NCBI RefSeq assembly: GCF_049671645.1 | Contig: NZ_JBATVG010000019.1 | Span: 62,001-126,000, forward strand | Direction: 5' to 3' | Source of the DNA: Castellaniella sp049671645 | GTDB taxonomy: Bacteria; Pseudomonadota; Gammaproteobacteria; Burkholderiales; Burkholderiaceae_B | Length of the DNA stretch: 64,000 nt | Shown here: in pieces, positions 37,200 through 46,468 of the stretch | Layout: every line of letters begins with the position of its first letter | Position numbering within the stretch: position 1 is the first letter of the stretch | Program-made: the position numbers and the translations under genes | The notes under the pieces: model-generated | What the model saw: the letters and a program-made list of their open reading frames with translations, nothing else | The model's database searches: none | What the model was told of the DNA's origin: nothing

Positions 37200-40115
37200 A
37201 TGTCACCATTGAAGGATTCCGCCGCCGCCCCCTCCCCGCTCCCGGCCCCTCGGCCCGGGAGCCCTCGCGTCTTCCTCAGATTCTTCCTGGTTCCCATGCT
37301 GCTGGGCCTGGGCGTGCTGCTCAGCGCCTGGCTGTTCCCCGCACACTATGCCAGCCAGTCCGGCCAGGGCATGGCCACGCATTTTCTATCCGGTTCATTC
37401 AGCGGTCCGCACCACGCCATCACGGCCCTGCGCACCAGTCCGACCCGCCTGGCTCAGCAGATGCCGGCCGGCCCCGCCTGGTTGCTGGCTGACCTGACCT
37501 CCGTCCCCGGGTCCGACGACCCGGCCCCGTCCGCCCTGCTCTTGCGCAGCACCCTGGTGGCGCCTCCAAGCTGCTGGCTGCTGGACAGCCGGAAAGCCGG
37601 CCCGCTGACGGCCCTGAGCTTCCAGACCCGCATCCTGGGCTACACCGCCACGATCCCGCCCGGGGCCTCAACGGCGGACCAGGTCGTGTGCCAGCTGGAT
37701 CAAGTGATCCCCGGCCTCCTGGCCATCGAACAATGGCAGTCCCCGGCCCTGGCCACGGTCACGGCCCATGACGCCCATGCGTTGGGCCTGCTGGAAGGCG
37801 GGCTGCTGGTGCTGGCGGCCTTCATCGCGGCCATCGCCCTGACGACCCGCGATCACCTGTACGTGCTGCTGACCGGCTGGATCCTCTGCAATCTGCGCCT
37901 GGGCGCCTGGGCGCTGGGTTGGGACCACCTGTGGCTGGGCCACCTGCTGTCGCCGCACGAGCTGATCTGGTCCCGCCAGCTGACACTGCTCCTGTCCTTC
38001 ACCGCGACCTGGCTGCTGTTCACCCGCTTGTTCCAGCAAAGCCTGGGGGCCGCCATGCGCCACCGGCTGCAGTTGATCGGCCTGGCCTTTTCCGCCCTGA
38101 TGCTGCTGCCCCTGTTCATCCCGTCCTATGAGATCTTCCAGGCGATCAGTTTCCTGGGGGCATGGGCGGGCACGGCGCTGGTCGCCACCATCCTGATTCA
38201 CGCCCTGTTCCGCTTCACGACCCGGTCGCTGTTCTGGCATACCCTGGGCGTCTGCCTGGCCACCGGCATCCTGGTGACGGGGTTGATCCTGATCGCCCTG
38301 GACCGGAGCGCGGTATTCGGCGCCTGGCTGGCCGTGGGGCTGTTTCTGGCCTGCAACCTGCTGGTGGCGCTGGCCACTGCCAACCGCACCCGCGAAGACC
38401 GGCAGATGCGGCTGCGCCAGCGCAACGAGCTGATCGCGCATGATTCGCTGTCGCCGCTAGGGCTGTTCACGCTGGGGGCCACCCGCCACTTCGAGCACCT
38501 GAACCCCAACGCCCGCACCATGCTGCAGGTCCAGCCCGACATCGAAATTCCCGCGCTCAGTTGGAGCGCCTTTTTCCCGAACGTCGACTGGGTGGCCGTA
38601 TCGCTGGCCACTGAACAAGGGCGGGATACCGAGATCCAGCAGCATAGCGCCGATCCCAAGGCGCCCACCCGCAGCTTCCTGCTGCGCGCCACCCTGGCGG
38701 GCAGCCGCATCGAGGGTTCCCTGCAGGACGTCACCGCCCGCACGGAAACCCTGCGCAATCTGCGCCTGATGACGGATCACGACGCCCTGACCAATACCCT
38801 GAACCGGCGCGGGATCGAAGACACCATGCAGGCCGCGATCCAGGATCTGCAGACATCCGGCACGCCCTGCGCCCTGTCGTTCCTGAGCCTGGATCACCTG
38901 AAGCGGGTCAACGACCTGTTCGGGCATTCGGCCGGCGACCAGCTGCTGCAACTGGCCTGCGACCGGCTGAAGTACGCACTGACCGAACAGCAGAAACTGG
39001 GCCGCATCGGCAGCGACGAATTCATCATCCTGTTCCCGCAGATCCGCGCACGGGAAGCCCGGCGGATCGCCCAGGACATGATCGACAGCCTGAACAGTTC
39101 GCCCTTCTACGTGGGCGACCGTGCCTTCCAGATCAAGAGCGCGATGGGCCTGATCGACCTGGATGCCCGCATGCGCCCCAAAGACGCCATCGCCGCCGCG
39201 ACCCGGGCCTGCCGCGATGCCCGCAAGCAACACCAGGACATCGTGCTGTACGAGGAAAACGCCCACGAGCTGTTCGACCACATCAACGAATTGCGGGTGT
39301 TCGAACAGCTTGAACAGGGCACGCCCCCGGACGATATCTACCTGGCCATGCAGCCCATCATGTCGCTGCGCCACCCCCTGCAGACCCTGAACTTCGAGGT
39401 GCTGCTGCGGGTGCGCAGCGACGGCGAACACCCTCTGCAGACGCATAAAATCATCCAGGCCGCCGAAGACAGCGGCATGATCACCATGATCGACAAATGG
39501 GTGTTCTCGACCGCCCTGCAGTGGATGTCCAAGCATCACCTGAAACTGGGCCAGACCCAGCAGGTGAACATCAATCTCAGCGGCGTGTCGCTGAACGACG
39601 ACCGGTTCATCGATACGCTCTTCGGCATCCTGAACCAGCAGCCGCAGCTCACGCGCCGCCTGTGCGTGGAAATCACCGAAGGCGTGGCGCTGCAGGACCT
39701 GGAACGCACCCGGCAGTTCATGCGCCGCCTGCAGCGCATGGGTGCCCGCGTGGCGCTGGACGATTTCGGCGCGGGATACACATCGTTTTCCTATCTGAAG
39801 GAACTGCCCGCCGACACGATCAAGATCGACGGCACCCTGATCCGCGACATGCTGAGCAGCGAGGCCAACATCGCCATCGTCAACAGCATCGTGGACCTGG
39901 CCCATAACCTGGGCATGGAATGCATCGCCGAATGGGTGGAGGACGTGGCCACACTGCGCACCCTGGCCGAGATGGGGGTGGACTACGTGCAGGGCTACGT
40001 GATTTCAGCGGCGCGGGCGCCCTCGGACATCCTGGCCCACGACAACATCCTGCCGCTGATCGGCAATCCGGCCGCCCAGGCCTACATCGAGGAAATCAGC
40101 GGCCGACGGGTCTAG
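37200..40115 (+). CDS. Membrane GGDEF-EAL protein with N-terminal multi-helix sensor
   Basis: A 971-aa protein. A first helix (about 26-46), a periplasmic part to about 195, then seven or so consecutive helices (about 200-400) resemble a 7TMR-DISM-like sensor. A short PAS-like linker precedes GGDEF and EAL domains. The GGDEF loop reads RIGSDEF near residue 605, a non-standard signature that may not cyclise. The EAL motif is EVLLR near 733, but the downstream catalytic set looks intact (NINLSG, EITEGVA, LDDFGAGYTSF, IKIDGTLI, AEWVED, VQGY), so c-di-GMP hydrolysis is the likely output. It stands alone 116 nt after lysA. Confidence 0.85.
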   Translation: MSPLKDSAAAPSPLPAPRPGSPRVFLRFFLVPMLLGLGVLLSAWLFPAHYASQSGQGMATHFLSGSFSGPHHAITALRTSPTRLAQQMPAGPAWLLADLTSVPGSDDPAPSALLLRSTLVAPPSCWLLDSRKAGPLTALSFQTRILGYTATIPPGASTADQVVCQLDQVIPGLLAIEQWQSPALATVTAHDAHALGLLEGGLLVLAAFIAAIALTTRDHLYVLLTGWILCNLRLGAWALGWDHLWLGHLLSPHELIWSRQLTLLLSFTATWLLFTRLFQQSLGAAMRHRLQLIGLAFSALMLLPLFIPSYEIFQAISFLGAWAGTALVATILIHALFRFTTRSLFWHTLGVCLATGILVTGLILIALDRSAVFGAWLAVGLFLACNLLVALATANRTREDRQMRLRQRNELIAHDSLSPLGLFTLGATRHFEHLNPNARTMLQVQPDIEIPALSWSAFFPNVDWVAVSLATEQGRDTEIQQHSADPKAPTRSFLLRATLAGSRIEGSLQDVTARTETLRNLRLMTDHDALTNTLNRRGIEDTMQAAIQDLQTSGTPCALSFLSLDHLKRVNDLFGHSAGDQLLQLACDRLKYALTEQQKLGRIGSDEFIILFPQIRAREARRIAQDMIDSLNSSPFYVGDRAFQIKSAMGLIDLDARMRPKDAIAAATRACRDARKQHQDIVLYEENAHELFDHINELRVFEQLEQGTPPDDIYLAMQPIMSLRHPLQTLNFEVLLRVRSDGEHPLQTHKIIQAAEDSGMITMIDKWVFSTALQWMSKHHLKLGQTQQVNINLSGVSLNDDRFIDTLFGILNQQPQLTRRLCVEITEGVALQDLERTRQFMRRLQRMGARVALDDFGAGYTSFSYLKELPADTIKIDGTLIRDMLSSEANIAIVNSIVDLAHNLGMECIAEWVEDVATLRTLAEMGVDYVQGYVISAARAPSDILAHDNILPLIGNPAAQAYIEEISGRRV

Positions 40116-40183
40116 TGGCCTGTTCGGTTAATACCCGTACCAGATTCGGCGTCCGCGCCGCCCACCCTGCCAATGCGTTCGCA

Positions 40184-40201
40184 GCCGGGCGGCAGCCCGG
40201 C
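40184..40201. terminator. Short GC hairpin between convergent genes
   Basis: GCCGGGC (40184-40190) pairs with GCCCGGC (40195-40201) around GGCA. It lies between the GGDEF-EAL stop and the ccsB stop. No T-run follows. Confidence 0.35.
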
Positions 40202-40208
40202 CGGGGCA

Positions 40209-41570
40209 TCACAGCTCGCCGTAGGAATGCAGGCCGGACAGGAACATGTTCACGCCCAGGAAGGCGAAGCTCGTGACCAGCAGGCCGCTGAGCGCCCAGT
40301 ATGCGGCCATGGACCCGCGCAAGCCCTTCATCAGGCGCATGTGCAGCCAGGCCGCGTAATTCAGCCAGACGATCAGGGCCCAGGTTTCCTTCGGGTCCCA
40401 TTGCCAGTACGTGCCCCAGGCGTCCGCCGCCCACAGCGCCCCCAGAATGGTCGCCACGGTGAAGAACGCGAAGCCCACCGCAATCGCCCGATACATGATG
40501 TCGTCGAGCAGTTCCAGCGACGGCAGGCGCTGGGCGATCGGCGCCCGGAACGCCAGGATGGTCCCGACGATCAGCGCCCCGACGCCGAAATACAGCATCC
40601 ACGTGGCGGACAGTTCCTGCGAACCGAAGACCAGCGGTTCGGCGCACAGCACGGCGCCCAGCAGGAAGACGGGGATCAGCGGTTTCCATCTACGGGTTTC
40701 GCCATGCGATTTGACCAGATAGGCGAAGCCCACCATGGCCGCCAGGCTGAAGGTGCCGTAGCCGATGAAGTTCGCCGGCACGTGCAGTTTCATCCACCAG
40801 CTTTTCAGGGCCGGCACCAGCGGCTGGATCTGATAGGCATCGCGCGAGAACGAATACCACAGCAGGAACACCACCAGCGAACTGATGACCAGCAGCACGA
40901 AACCGCCCAGCGCCCGGGTAGCGTAGCGACGTTCGTAGTACAGGTAGAACAGGGCCGTGATCAGCGACATCAGCACAAAGACTTCATACAGGTTGCTGAC
41001 GGGGATGTGGCCGATATCCGGCCCCATCAGGTGGCCTTCACGCCAGCGCACCAGCAAGCCCGTCAAGCCGGCATAGACCGCGCCCCAGGTCAGGACCGTG
41101 CCCAGCCAGGCGGCGGTCTTGCTGGCGAAACCGATCCAGTAACAGACGGTGGCCAGCACGAACAGGGCGCACATCCACAAAATGGCCGACTGCGAGGACA
41201 ACAGGTATTTCAACAGGAAATTGGACTCGGCCCGCGACAGGTCGCCCTGCAGCAAAGCGCCCGTAGGGCTGTAGAGCCAGATGGCCAGCAGGGCGCTGGC
41301 GCCCGCCGTGATCATCAGCACGCGCAGCGGACGCCACAGCCAGCCCAGCCAGCTGAACACCGCCGCCGCGCCGATCAGGATCAGCTTTTCGTAGTAGTCC
41401 ATGAACTGGCCATAGCTGGTCAGCACATAGCCGGCGCCCACGGCCAGCAGCAGGAAAAAGGCGAAATCGGTCCAGTCGGGCCGGCCGCGCCGGCCTCGGC
41501 GATCGCCGCTGGTATTCATGTTCTGGGCCCAGAGGGCCCCTGCATCAGGCGTCAGGATGTCAGTTGTCAT
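40209..41570 (-). CDS. ccsB: System II cytochrome c biogenesis protein CcsB/CcsA (heme handling)
   Basis: A 453-aa membrane protein of the CcmF/CcsA superfamily with about eight helices. The tryptophan-rich heme-handling motif appears as WGTYWQWDPKETWAL in the C-terminal third, and conserved His is seen in KLHVPANFIGYGTFS. It works with ResB to deliver and ligate heme to apocytochromes c in the periplasm. ATG 41570 has GGAGG six bases upstream and overlaps the resB stop by 11 nt; the open frame to 41612 is within resB. Confidence 0.92.
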   Translation of the reverse strand: MTTDILTPDAGALWAQNMNTSGDRRGRRGRPDWTDFAFFLLLAVGAGYVLTSYGQFMDYYEKLILIGAAAVFSWLGWLWRPLRVLMITAGASALLAIWLYSPTGALLQGDLSRAESNFLLKYLLSSQSAILWMCALFVLATVCYWIGFASKTAAWLGTVLTWGAVYAGLTGLLVRWREGHLMGPDIGHIPVSNLYEVFVLMSLITALFYLYYERRYATRALGGFVLLVISSLVVFLLWYSFSRDAYQIQPLVPALKSWWMKLHVPANFIGYGTFSLAAMVGFAYLVKSHGETRRWKPLIPVFLLGAVLCAEPLVFGSQELSATWMLYFGVGALIVGTILAFRAPIAQRLPSLELLDDIMYRAIAVGFAFFTVATILGALWAADAWGTYWQWDPKETWALIVWLNYAAWLHMRLMKGLRGSMAAYWALSGLLVTSFAFLGVNMFLSGLHSYGEL

Positions 41571-43605
41571 GGGATCCTCCGAGGCGGCGCAGCGCATCGC
41601 GCAGGCGCTCAAATTCGTGATTGAAATCCAGGTTGCGGCGCTGGGTCGTCATGGCCGCCAGCCAGCTGCTGCCGGTATTCGACGGACGGATCCAGACCCA
41701 GACCCGTCTTTCCCGAATATAGAACATCGAGAACACGCCCAGTACCAGCAAAAGGCAACCGAGGTACACCGTGTTCTTGCCGGGGCTGCGAGCCACCTGG
41801 AAAACGCTGGCCTGGACCTGCTGGAAATTGGACAGTTGCAAGGCGACCGGCGCCGGGTAATCCGGCAACGATGCCAGCGCCAACACCGACAGGCGCAGCC
41901 ATTGAGCTTCATGTTCGGCCTGCGGCCCGCTGTCGGGCAGCGCCGGCAGGTGCTGCTGCGCCCGCATCAAGGTGCGCAATTCCCGCAGACTGAGCTGAAT
42001 CATGGGCACGGCGAAATTCAGGATCTTTTCCCGTTGGTCGGGCGGAGCGGAATCAATGATGCCGTTGAAGCCGCGCTGCGAGAACGTGCGCAGCGCCCCC
42101 TGGGCCGCCTGGAACATCAGGTCGCGCTGTTCGCCTTCAGGCGCATTGTGGGCGGCAAATTGGCGGGCGGCCTGATCGCGCAAGTCCGGATCGGCCAAGG
42201 CGGCGCGCAACTGCATGAATTCCTGCATCGTGCCGCCATCATCGGCCGGAATGCGCAGGTAACGGTAAGGCTCGGCCGCCGTGTTGCGCGTCCCCAGCAG
42301 GAACATCGGAAAATCGTCGATCCGCACCGGCAGCATGTACTGAGTGAATTCGTGGGCCTGTCCGTCGGCTCCGACCAGGCGGTACTGGACACTGGGACCG
42401 ACATTGCGCAGATGGTCGTTGCGCGGCCGCGCCGCGCTGCCGGTCACGGCGGCCACGTCGCGGATCAGGTCGACCGGCTGCGGATCGCCGTCACCCCCCA
42501 TGTTCTCGACATTGATGACGCGCAAGCCGGTGTAATCCACCGTCTGAGCGCCCAGAGCGGCGGGCAGTTGGGCGTTTCCGCCAACCGTCCCGGACAGATC
42601 CAGGGACTGCGAGCCCGTGCCCGACAGAGGCCAGGCCTTCAGCTGCAAGGTACTGCCGCCATCGTCGAAACTGGACTGATAGACGGTCACGCCCTTGTAG
42701 CGCAAGGGTTCGTTGACCTTGATGGTGCGGTCGAAGGATTTCCCGGTGGCCAGGTCCGTCACGACCACGTCGCTGCGAAAATCGCTGGGCATGCCGGTGT
42801 CATAGTATTTGACGTAGAATTTTTTCAGCTTGACTGAAAACGGCAGCGGCTGCAACAGGACGCCCTGGCCCACCGACACGATGCCCATGCTGCTTTGCTT
42901 GCCATCGGGAATCAGCATATTGGCGCGAAAACTGGGATTGCGCGCCGACAGCCGTCCGGATTCGGGCACATCGGAAATCAGCATATTGCCCACGACCGGC
43001 TGCTTGTCGAACAGCCAGGTCTGGAACCGCACGGGCAGTTCGCTATCCAGCAACCCGCCCAGGCAGATCACGATGATGGCCACGTGCGCGAAAATGTATC
43101 CCAGGCGATTGGCCGCGCCCTTTTTCGCCGCCACCATCCTGCTGTCGCCATCGGCGCGCACCCGGTAGCGGAACCCCTGGCGACGCAGCAGCGCCCCCAC
43201 CTGTTCCACGGCCTGATCGGGGCTCAGCGCGCTGTCCACGTCCACTTTGTGGTGAAAGGCCTTCAGGCTGGATCCGCGCACATATTCCCGGAAGGTGCGC
43301 ATGTCGCGCAGCATCTTGGGCGTATTGCGCATGACGCACAAGGTCGTGGACACGACCAGGAACGCCATGATCAACAGGAACCAGGGGCTGTTGTAGATAT
43401 GCCAGATGGAAAACTGATCAAAGACCGCATACCAGAACGGACCGAACTGATCGATGTAAGTGTTGGTGGCCTGATTCTGCGGCAATACGGTGCCGATCAG
43501 GCTGGCCACGCAGATGAACACCAGCAGGCTGATGGCGAAACGCATCGAACCCAGAAGTTCGACAATGTCCGCACCCCGCACACGGGGACTGGAAGAAGAC
43601 GTCAC
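41560..43605 (-). CDS. resB: System II cytochrome c biogenesis protein ResB (Ccs1)
   Basis: A 681-aa protein with the ResB plan: three N-terminal helices (LGSMRFAISLLVFICVASLIG, SPWFLLIMAFLVVSTTLCVM, LGYIFAHVAIIVICLGGLLD), a large periplasmic domain and a last helix near the C-terminus (NTVYLGCLLLVLGVFSMFYI). The frame can be read from TTG 43674, but that start lies beyond a terminator hairpin (43628-43651). GTG 43605 (VTSSSSPRVRGADIVELL) is preferred, though it lacks a clear ribosome site. It forms one transcript with ccsB. Confidence 0.9.
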   Translation of the reverse strand: MTSSSSPRVRGADIVELLGSMRFAISLLVFICVASLIGTVLPQNQATNTYIDQFGPFWYAVFDQFSIWHIYNSPWFLLIMAFLVVSTTLCVMRNTPKMLRDMRTFREYVRGSSLKAFHHKVDVDSALSPDQAVEQVGALLRRQGFRYRVRADGDSRMVAAKKGAANRLGYIFAHVAIIVICLGGLLDSELPVRFQTWLFDKQPVVGNMLISDVPESGRLSARNPSFRANMLIPDGKQSSMGIVSVGQGVLLQPLPFSVKLKKFYVKYYDTGMPSDFRSDVVVTDLATGKSFDRTIKVNEPLRYKGVTVYQSSFDDGGSTLQLKAWPLSGTGSQSLDLSGTVGGNAQLPAALGAQTVDYTGLRVINVENMGGDGDPQPVDLIRDVAAVTGSAARPRNDHLRNVGPSVQYRLVGADGQAHEFTQYMLPVRIDDFPMFLLGTRNTAAEPYRYLRIPADDGGTMQEFMQLRAALADPDLRDQAARQFAAHNAPEGEQRDLMFQAAQGALRTFSQRGFNGIIDSAPPDQREKILNFAVPMIQLSLRELRTLMRAQQHLPALPDSGPQAEHEAQWLRLSVLALASLPDYPAPVALQLSNFQQVQASVFQVARSPGKNTVYLGCLLLVLGVFSMFYIRERRVWVWIRPSNTGSSWLAAMTTQRRNLDFNHEFERLRDALRRLGGSHDN

Positions 43606-43621
43606 GGCTGCCCGACTCAAG

Positions 43622-43660
43622 AAAAAAGGGAGGCGCGCTTGCGCGTCCCCCCCTATATAT
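43622..43660 (-). terminator. Intrinsic terminator between cytochrome c4 and resB, T-tracts on both sides
   Basis: A hairpin formed by 43628-43637 and 43642-43651 (loop CTTG, one mismatch and one G-T pair) is followed on the minus strand by six T (43627-43622). On the plus strand a TATATATTTTTT stretch follows, so it could stop either direction. It ends the cytochrome c4 transcript and implies that resB uses its own promoter or read-through. Confidence 0.65.
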
Positions 43661-43796
43661 TTTTTAAAGTTCAACCTTACACCGACTGCGCCAGGATCCT
43701 TCCCAAAACCCCAGACGCAACCGGGAAATGCCCCGGCTGGCGAACGGCCGCGCGGCTATCCATGCAGCCCGCGTGCCCCGGCCAACCGGTTACCCA

Positions 43797-44486
43797 TCAG
43801 CGCAGCCCGGCGGCGAAATCCGCCACAGCGGCCAGATCGGGGTCGGTCATGCGGCTGGCGATGTCATGCATGATGCTGTTTTCGCGATCACCGGAACGGA
43901 ACAGCTTGAGCTGTTCCAGGAGATATTCCGGATGCTGGCCCGCCAGACGCGGAAATTCGCCCGGCAACCCGGCGCCATTGGCCGAGTGGCAAGCCGCACA
44001 GGCCGGCACCTGGCGATCGGCGATGCCGGCGCGCCAGATGTGCTGGCCGCGATCCATGGTGGCTTCGTGGGTGGCGGTGCCCGCCTTGTCCCAATCGAGC
44101 TTTTGCTGCGACAGGTACAGGGCGACGTTCTGGACGTCCTGGGCGGTCAGCGACGGCGCAATGGTGGACATGATGGACGGAGCGCCATCGGCCCCGGTGC
44201 GCGCAGCGCGCTTGTCGCCCTGGGGCACGAAATCGTGCAGCTGCTTGGCGATGTATTCGTGCGGCATGGCGGCCAGATTCGGGTTGGCCGGAATGGTGCT
44301 GTTGCCGGCGTCGCCGTGACAGGTCACACAGGCCAGCACGCCGCGGGACATGTCACCCTTGATGAACAACTGCTCGCCGGCCTTGGCATCGGGCGTGGCG
44401 GCGTCCTGAGCGTGGGTCAAACCAGGCAGGGCGCCGGCGAGCACCAGGCTGCCGGCCATGAACATACTGGAAAGCGCACGCTTCAT
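43797..44486 (-). CDS. Diheme cytochrome c4-type protein
   Basis: A 229-aa periplasmic electron carrier. The signal peptide is about residues 1-26 (cleavage near THAQ). Two heme c motifs are CVTCH at 53-57 and CAACH at 163-167, with likely axial Met residues in each half, the classic two-domain c4 arrangement. It passes electrons towards terminal oxidases. Neighbouring ccsB and resB encode the machinery that matures it. It is divergent from engB across 229 nt, where TTATACAAT near 44595 may be a -10 element. Confidence 0.92.
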   Translation of the reverse strand: MKRALSSMFMAGSLVLAGALPGLTHAQDAATPDAKAGEQLFIKGDMSRGVLACVTCHGDAGNSTIPANPNLAAMPHEYIAKQLHDFVPQGDKRAARTGADGAPSIMSTIAPSLTAQDVQNVALYLSQQKLDWDKAGTATHEATMDRGQHIWRAGIADRQVPACAACHSANGAGLPGEFPRLAGQHPEYLLEQLKLFRSGDRENSIMHDIASRMTDPDLAAVADFAAGLR

Positions 44487-44715
44487 GAGGTCCTCGGATT
44501 CGGATACGAGCGCCGCAAGGCGCCATCAGGTCATGAGGCCAGGCCGCCCATGGAAGAAGCCCCAAGGCAGCCGGCGTAACAAATACAAGCGAAGATTATA
44601 CAATAGGCACCAGGCGTCCTTCGCTGCCCATGTCGGCCAACGCCAACGCCGCAGGCCGGCACCCGATGCGCCTGCCCCTTGTCCTCCGTGCCCACAGGGC
44701 CTTCACCGATCCGCC

Positions 44716-45339
44716 GTGTCCCTTCTCCATCGTGCCCGTTTTACGGTCTCTGCCGCCCGCCTGGACCAACTGCCCGCCCCGACCACCGCCGAGGTCTGCT
44801 TCGCGGGCCGGTCCAATTCCGGCAAATCATCCGCCATCAACGTCCTGACCAATCAGCGCCGCCTGGCCTTTTCCAGCAAGACGCCCGGGCGCACGCGCCT
44901 GATCAACCTGTTCGGCATCCCCGATCCCATCACGGATGACGCCTGGCTGGGCTTTCTGGTTGATCTGCCGGGCTACGGTTATGCAGCGGTGGACCGCGCT
45001 TCCCGCGACGAATGGGCGGAAGTCCTGGGCGGCTACCTGCACGAGCGCAGCAGCCTGGCCGGGGTGGTCCTGCTGATCGACATCCGTCGCGGCGTCACCG
45101 ACCTGGACCGCCGCCTGGCCCACTGGATCGGCCTGCGCGGCCTGCCCACACTGGCCCTGCTGACCAAAGCCGACAAACTGCCCTATGGGCAGCGGATCCG
45201 CGCCATCGCCCAGGTGCGCAAGGACCTGGCCGAGATCGGCACGCTGACCGCGCTGCCCTTTTCCGCCACCCACCGCATCGGCCTGGAAGACGCCGCCGCC
45301 CACATCGAAAACTGGATTTCACCTCAGGTCGTCCCCTGA
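44716..45339 (+). CDS. engB: Ribosome biogenesis GTP-binding protein EngB/YsxC
   Basis: A 207-aa GTPase needed for large ribosomal subunit assembly. G1 GRSNSGKS is at 31-38, the switch segment KTPGRT, G3 DLPGYG and G4 TKAD are in order. The frame is open to 44458, but family proteins start at SLLHRARF, so GTG 44716 is chosen; no ATG fits. It lies 57 nt before hemB. Confidence 0.94.
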   Translation: MSLLHRARFTVSAARLDQLPAPTTAEVCFAGRSNSGKSSAINVLTNQRRLAFSSKTPGRTRLINLFGIPDPITDDAWLGFLVDLPGYGYAAVDRASRDEWAEVLGGYLHERSSLAGVVLLIDIRRGVTDLDRRLAHWIGLRGLPTLALLTKADKLPYGQRIRAIAQVRKDLAEIGTLTALPFSATHRIGLEDAAAHIENWISPQVVP

Positions 45340-45396
45340 CCGGACCGCTCGCTGTGGCTCACGCGCCTATTCCCTGATCATCCCCAGGACTCTGAC

Positions 45397-46407
45397 ATGA
45401 CTGATTTTCTACCCCCCGTCGATTTCCCCACTGCCCGCCTGCGGCGCAACCGGCGCGATGATTTTTCGCGCCGCCTGGTGCGCGAAAACCGTCTGTCCGC
45501 CGACGACCTGATCTATCCCGTCTTCGTGCAGGAAGGCCGCAATGTCCGCGAACCGGTGGCCTCCATGCCCGAAGTCGTCCGCCATTCCCCCGACACGCTG
45601 CTGCGGGCGGCCGAGGAATGCCTGTCCCTGGGCATCCCGGTGCTGGCCCTGTTCCCGCACATCGACCCGGCGCTGAAAACGCCGGACGGCGCCGAGGCCG
45701 CCAACCCCGACGGCCTGATTCCCCGCACCGTGGCGCTGCTGAAGCAGCACTTCCCCGAACTGGGCGTGCTGACCGACGTGGCCCTGGACCCCTACACCAG
45801 CCACGGCCAGGACGGTCTGATCGACGCCGACGGCCAGCTGCTGAACGAACCCACCGTGGCCATGCTGGTGCGCCAGGCCCTGACCCACGCCGGCGCCGGC
45901 GTGGACATCGTCGCCCCCAGCGACATGATGGACGGGCGCATCGGCGCCGTGCGCCAGGCCCTGGACGCCCACGACCGCATCCACACCCGCATCATGGCGT
46001 ATTCCGCGAAATACGCCAGCGCCTTCTACGGCCCCTTCCGCGACGCCGTGGGGTCCGCCGCGAATCTTGGCGCGTCCAACAAGGCCACTTACCAGATGGA
46101 CCCGGCCAACCGCCTGGAAGCCCTGCGCGAAGTCGCCGCCGACATCCGCGAAGGCGCCGACATGGTCATGGTGAAACCCGGCCTGCCCTACCTGGATGTG
46201 CTGCGGGAAGTGAAAGACGCCTTCGGCATGCCGACCTACGCCTATCAGGTCAGCGGCGAATACGCCATGATCAAGGCGGCGGCGGCCAACGGCTGGCTGG
46301 ACCACGACAAGGTCATGATGGAATCGCTGCTGGCCTTCAAGCGCGCAGGCGGCGACGGGATCCTGACGTACTTCGCCGTGGCGGCCGCCAAACTGCTGAA
46401 GCGCTAG
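45397..46407 (+). CDS. hemB: Delta-aminolevulinic acid dehydratase (porphobilinogen synthase)
   Basis: A 336-aa heme biosynthesis enzyme that condenses two 5-aminolevulinate molecules. The Schiff-base lysines are Lys205 (AYSAKYASAFYGPFR) and Lys260 (MVKPGLPYLD). The metal loop at 127-140 reads DVALDPYTSHGQDG: Asp replaces the Cys ligands of zinc enzymes, placing it in the magnesium-type group known from Pseudomonas aeruginosa. A perfect terminator follows the stop. Confidence 0.97.
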   Translation: MTDFLPPVDFPTARLRRNRRDDFSRRLVRENRLSADDLIYPVFVQEGRNVREPVASMPEVVRHSPDTLLRAAEECLSLGIPVLALFPHIDPALKTPDGAEAANPDGLIPRTVALLKQHFPELGVLTDVALDPYTSHGQDGLIDADGQLLNEPTVAMLVRQALTHAGAGVDIVAPSDMMDGRIGAVRQALDAHDRIHTRIMAYSAKYASAFYGPFRDAVGSAANLGASNKATYQMDPANRLEALREVAADIREGADMVMVKPGLPYLDVLREVKDAFGMPTYAYQVSGEYAMIKAAAANGWLDHDKVMMESLLAFKRAGGDGILTYFAVAAAKLLKR

Positions 46408-46428
46408 GGCTGGCCCAGCCCTGCCAGG

Positions 46429-46464
46429 CATCCGGGGCGCCCTGCGGGGCGCCCCGGATGTTTT
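46429..46464. terminator. Strong intrinsic terminator between hemB and the protease gene
   Basis: A perfect 14-bp stem (46429-46442 with 46447-46460, loop TGCG) is followed by TTTT. It stops hemB transcription and may serve the convergent protease gene as well. Confidence 0.85.
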
Positions 46465-46468
46465 GTGC

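Noticed and set aside
33171..37209. Large antisense frames opposite PBP1a and lysA
   Set aside because: Gly/Gln/His-rich readings typical of the reverse strand of GC-rich genes; no ribosome sites or motifs.
43606..43674. resB start at TTG 43674
   Set aside because: It would lie upstream of a terminator hairpin and add a non-family N-terminus; GTG 43605 fits better.
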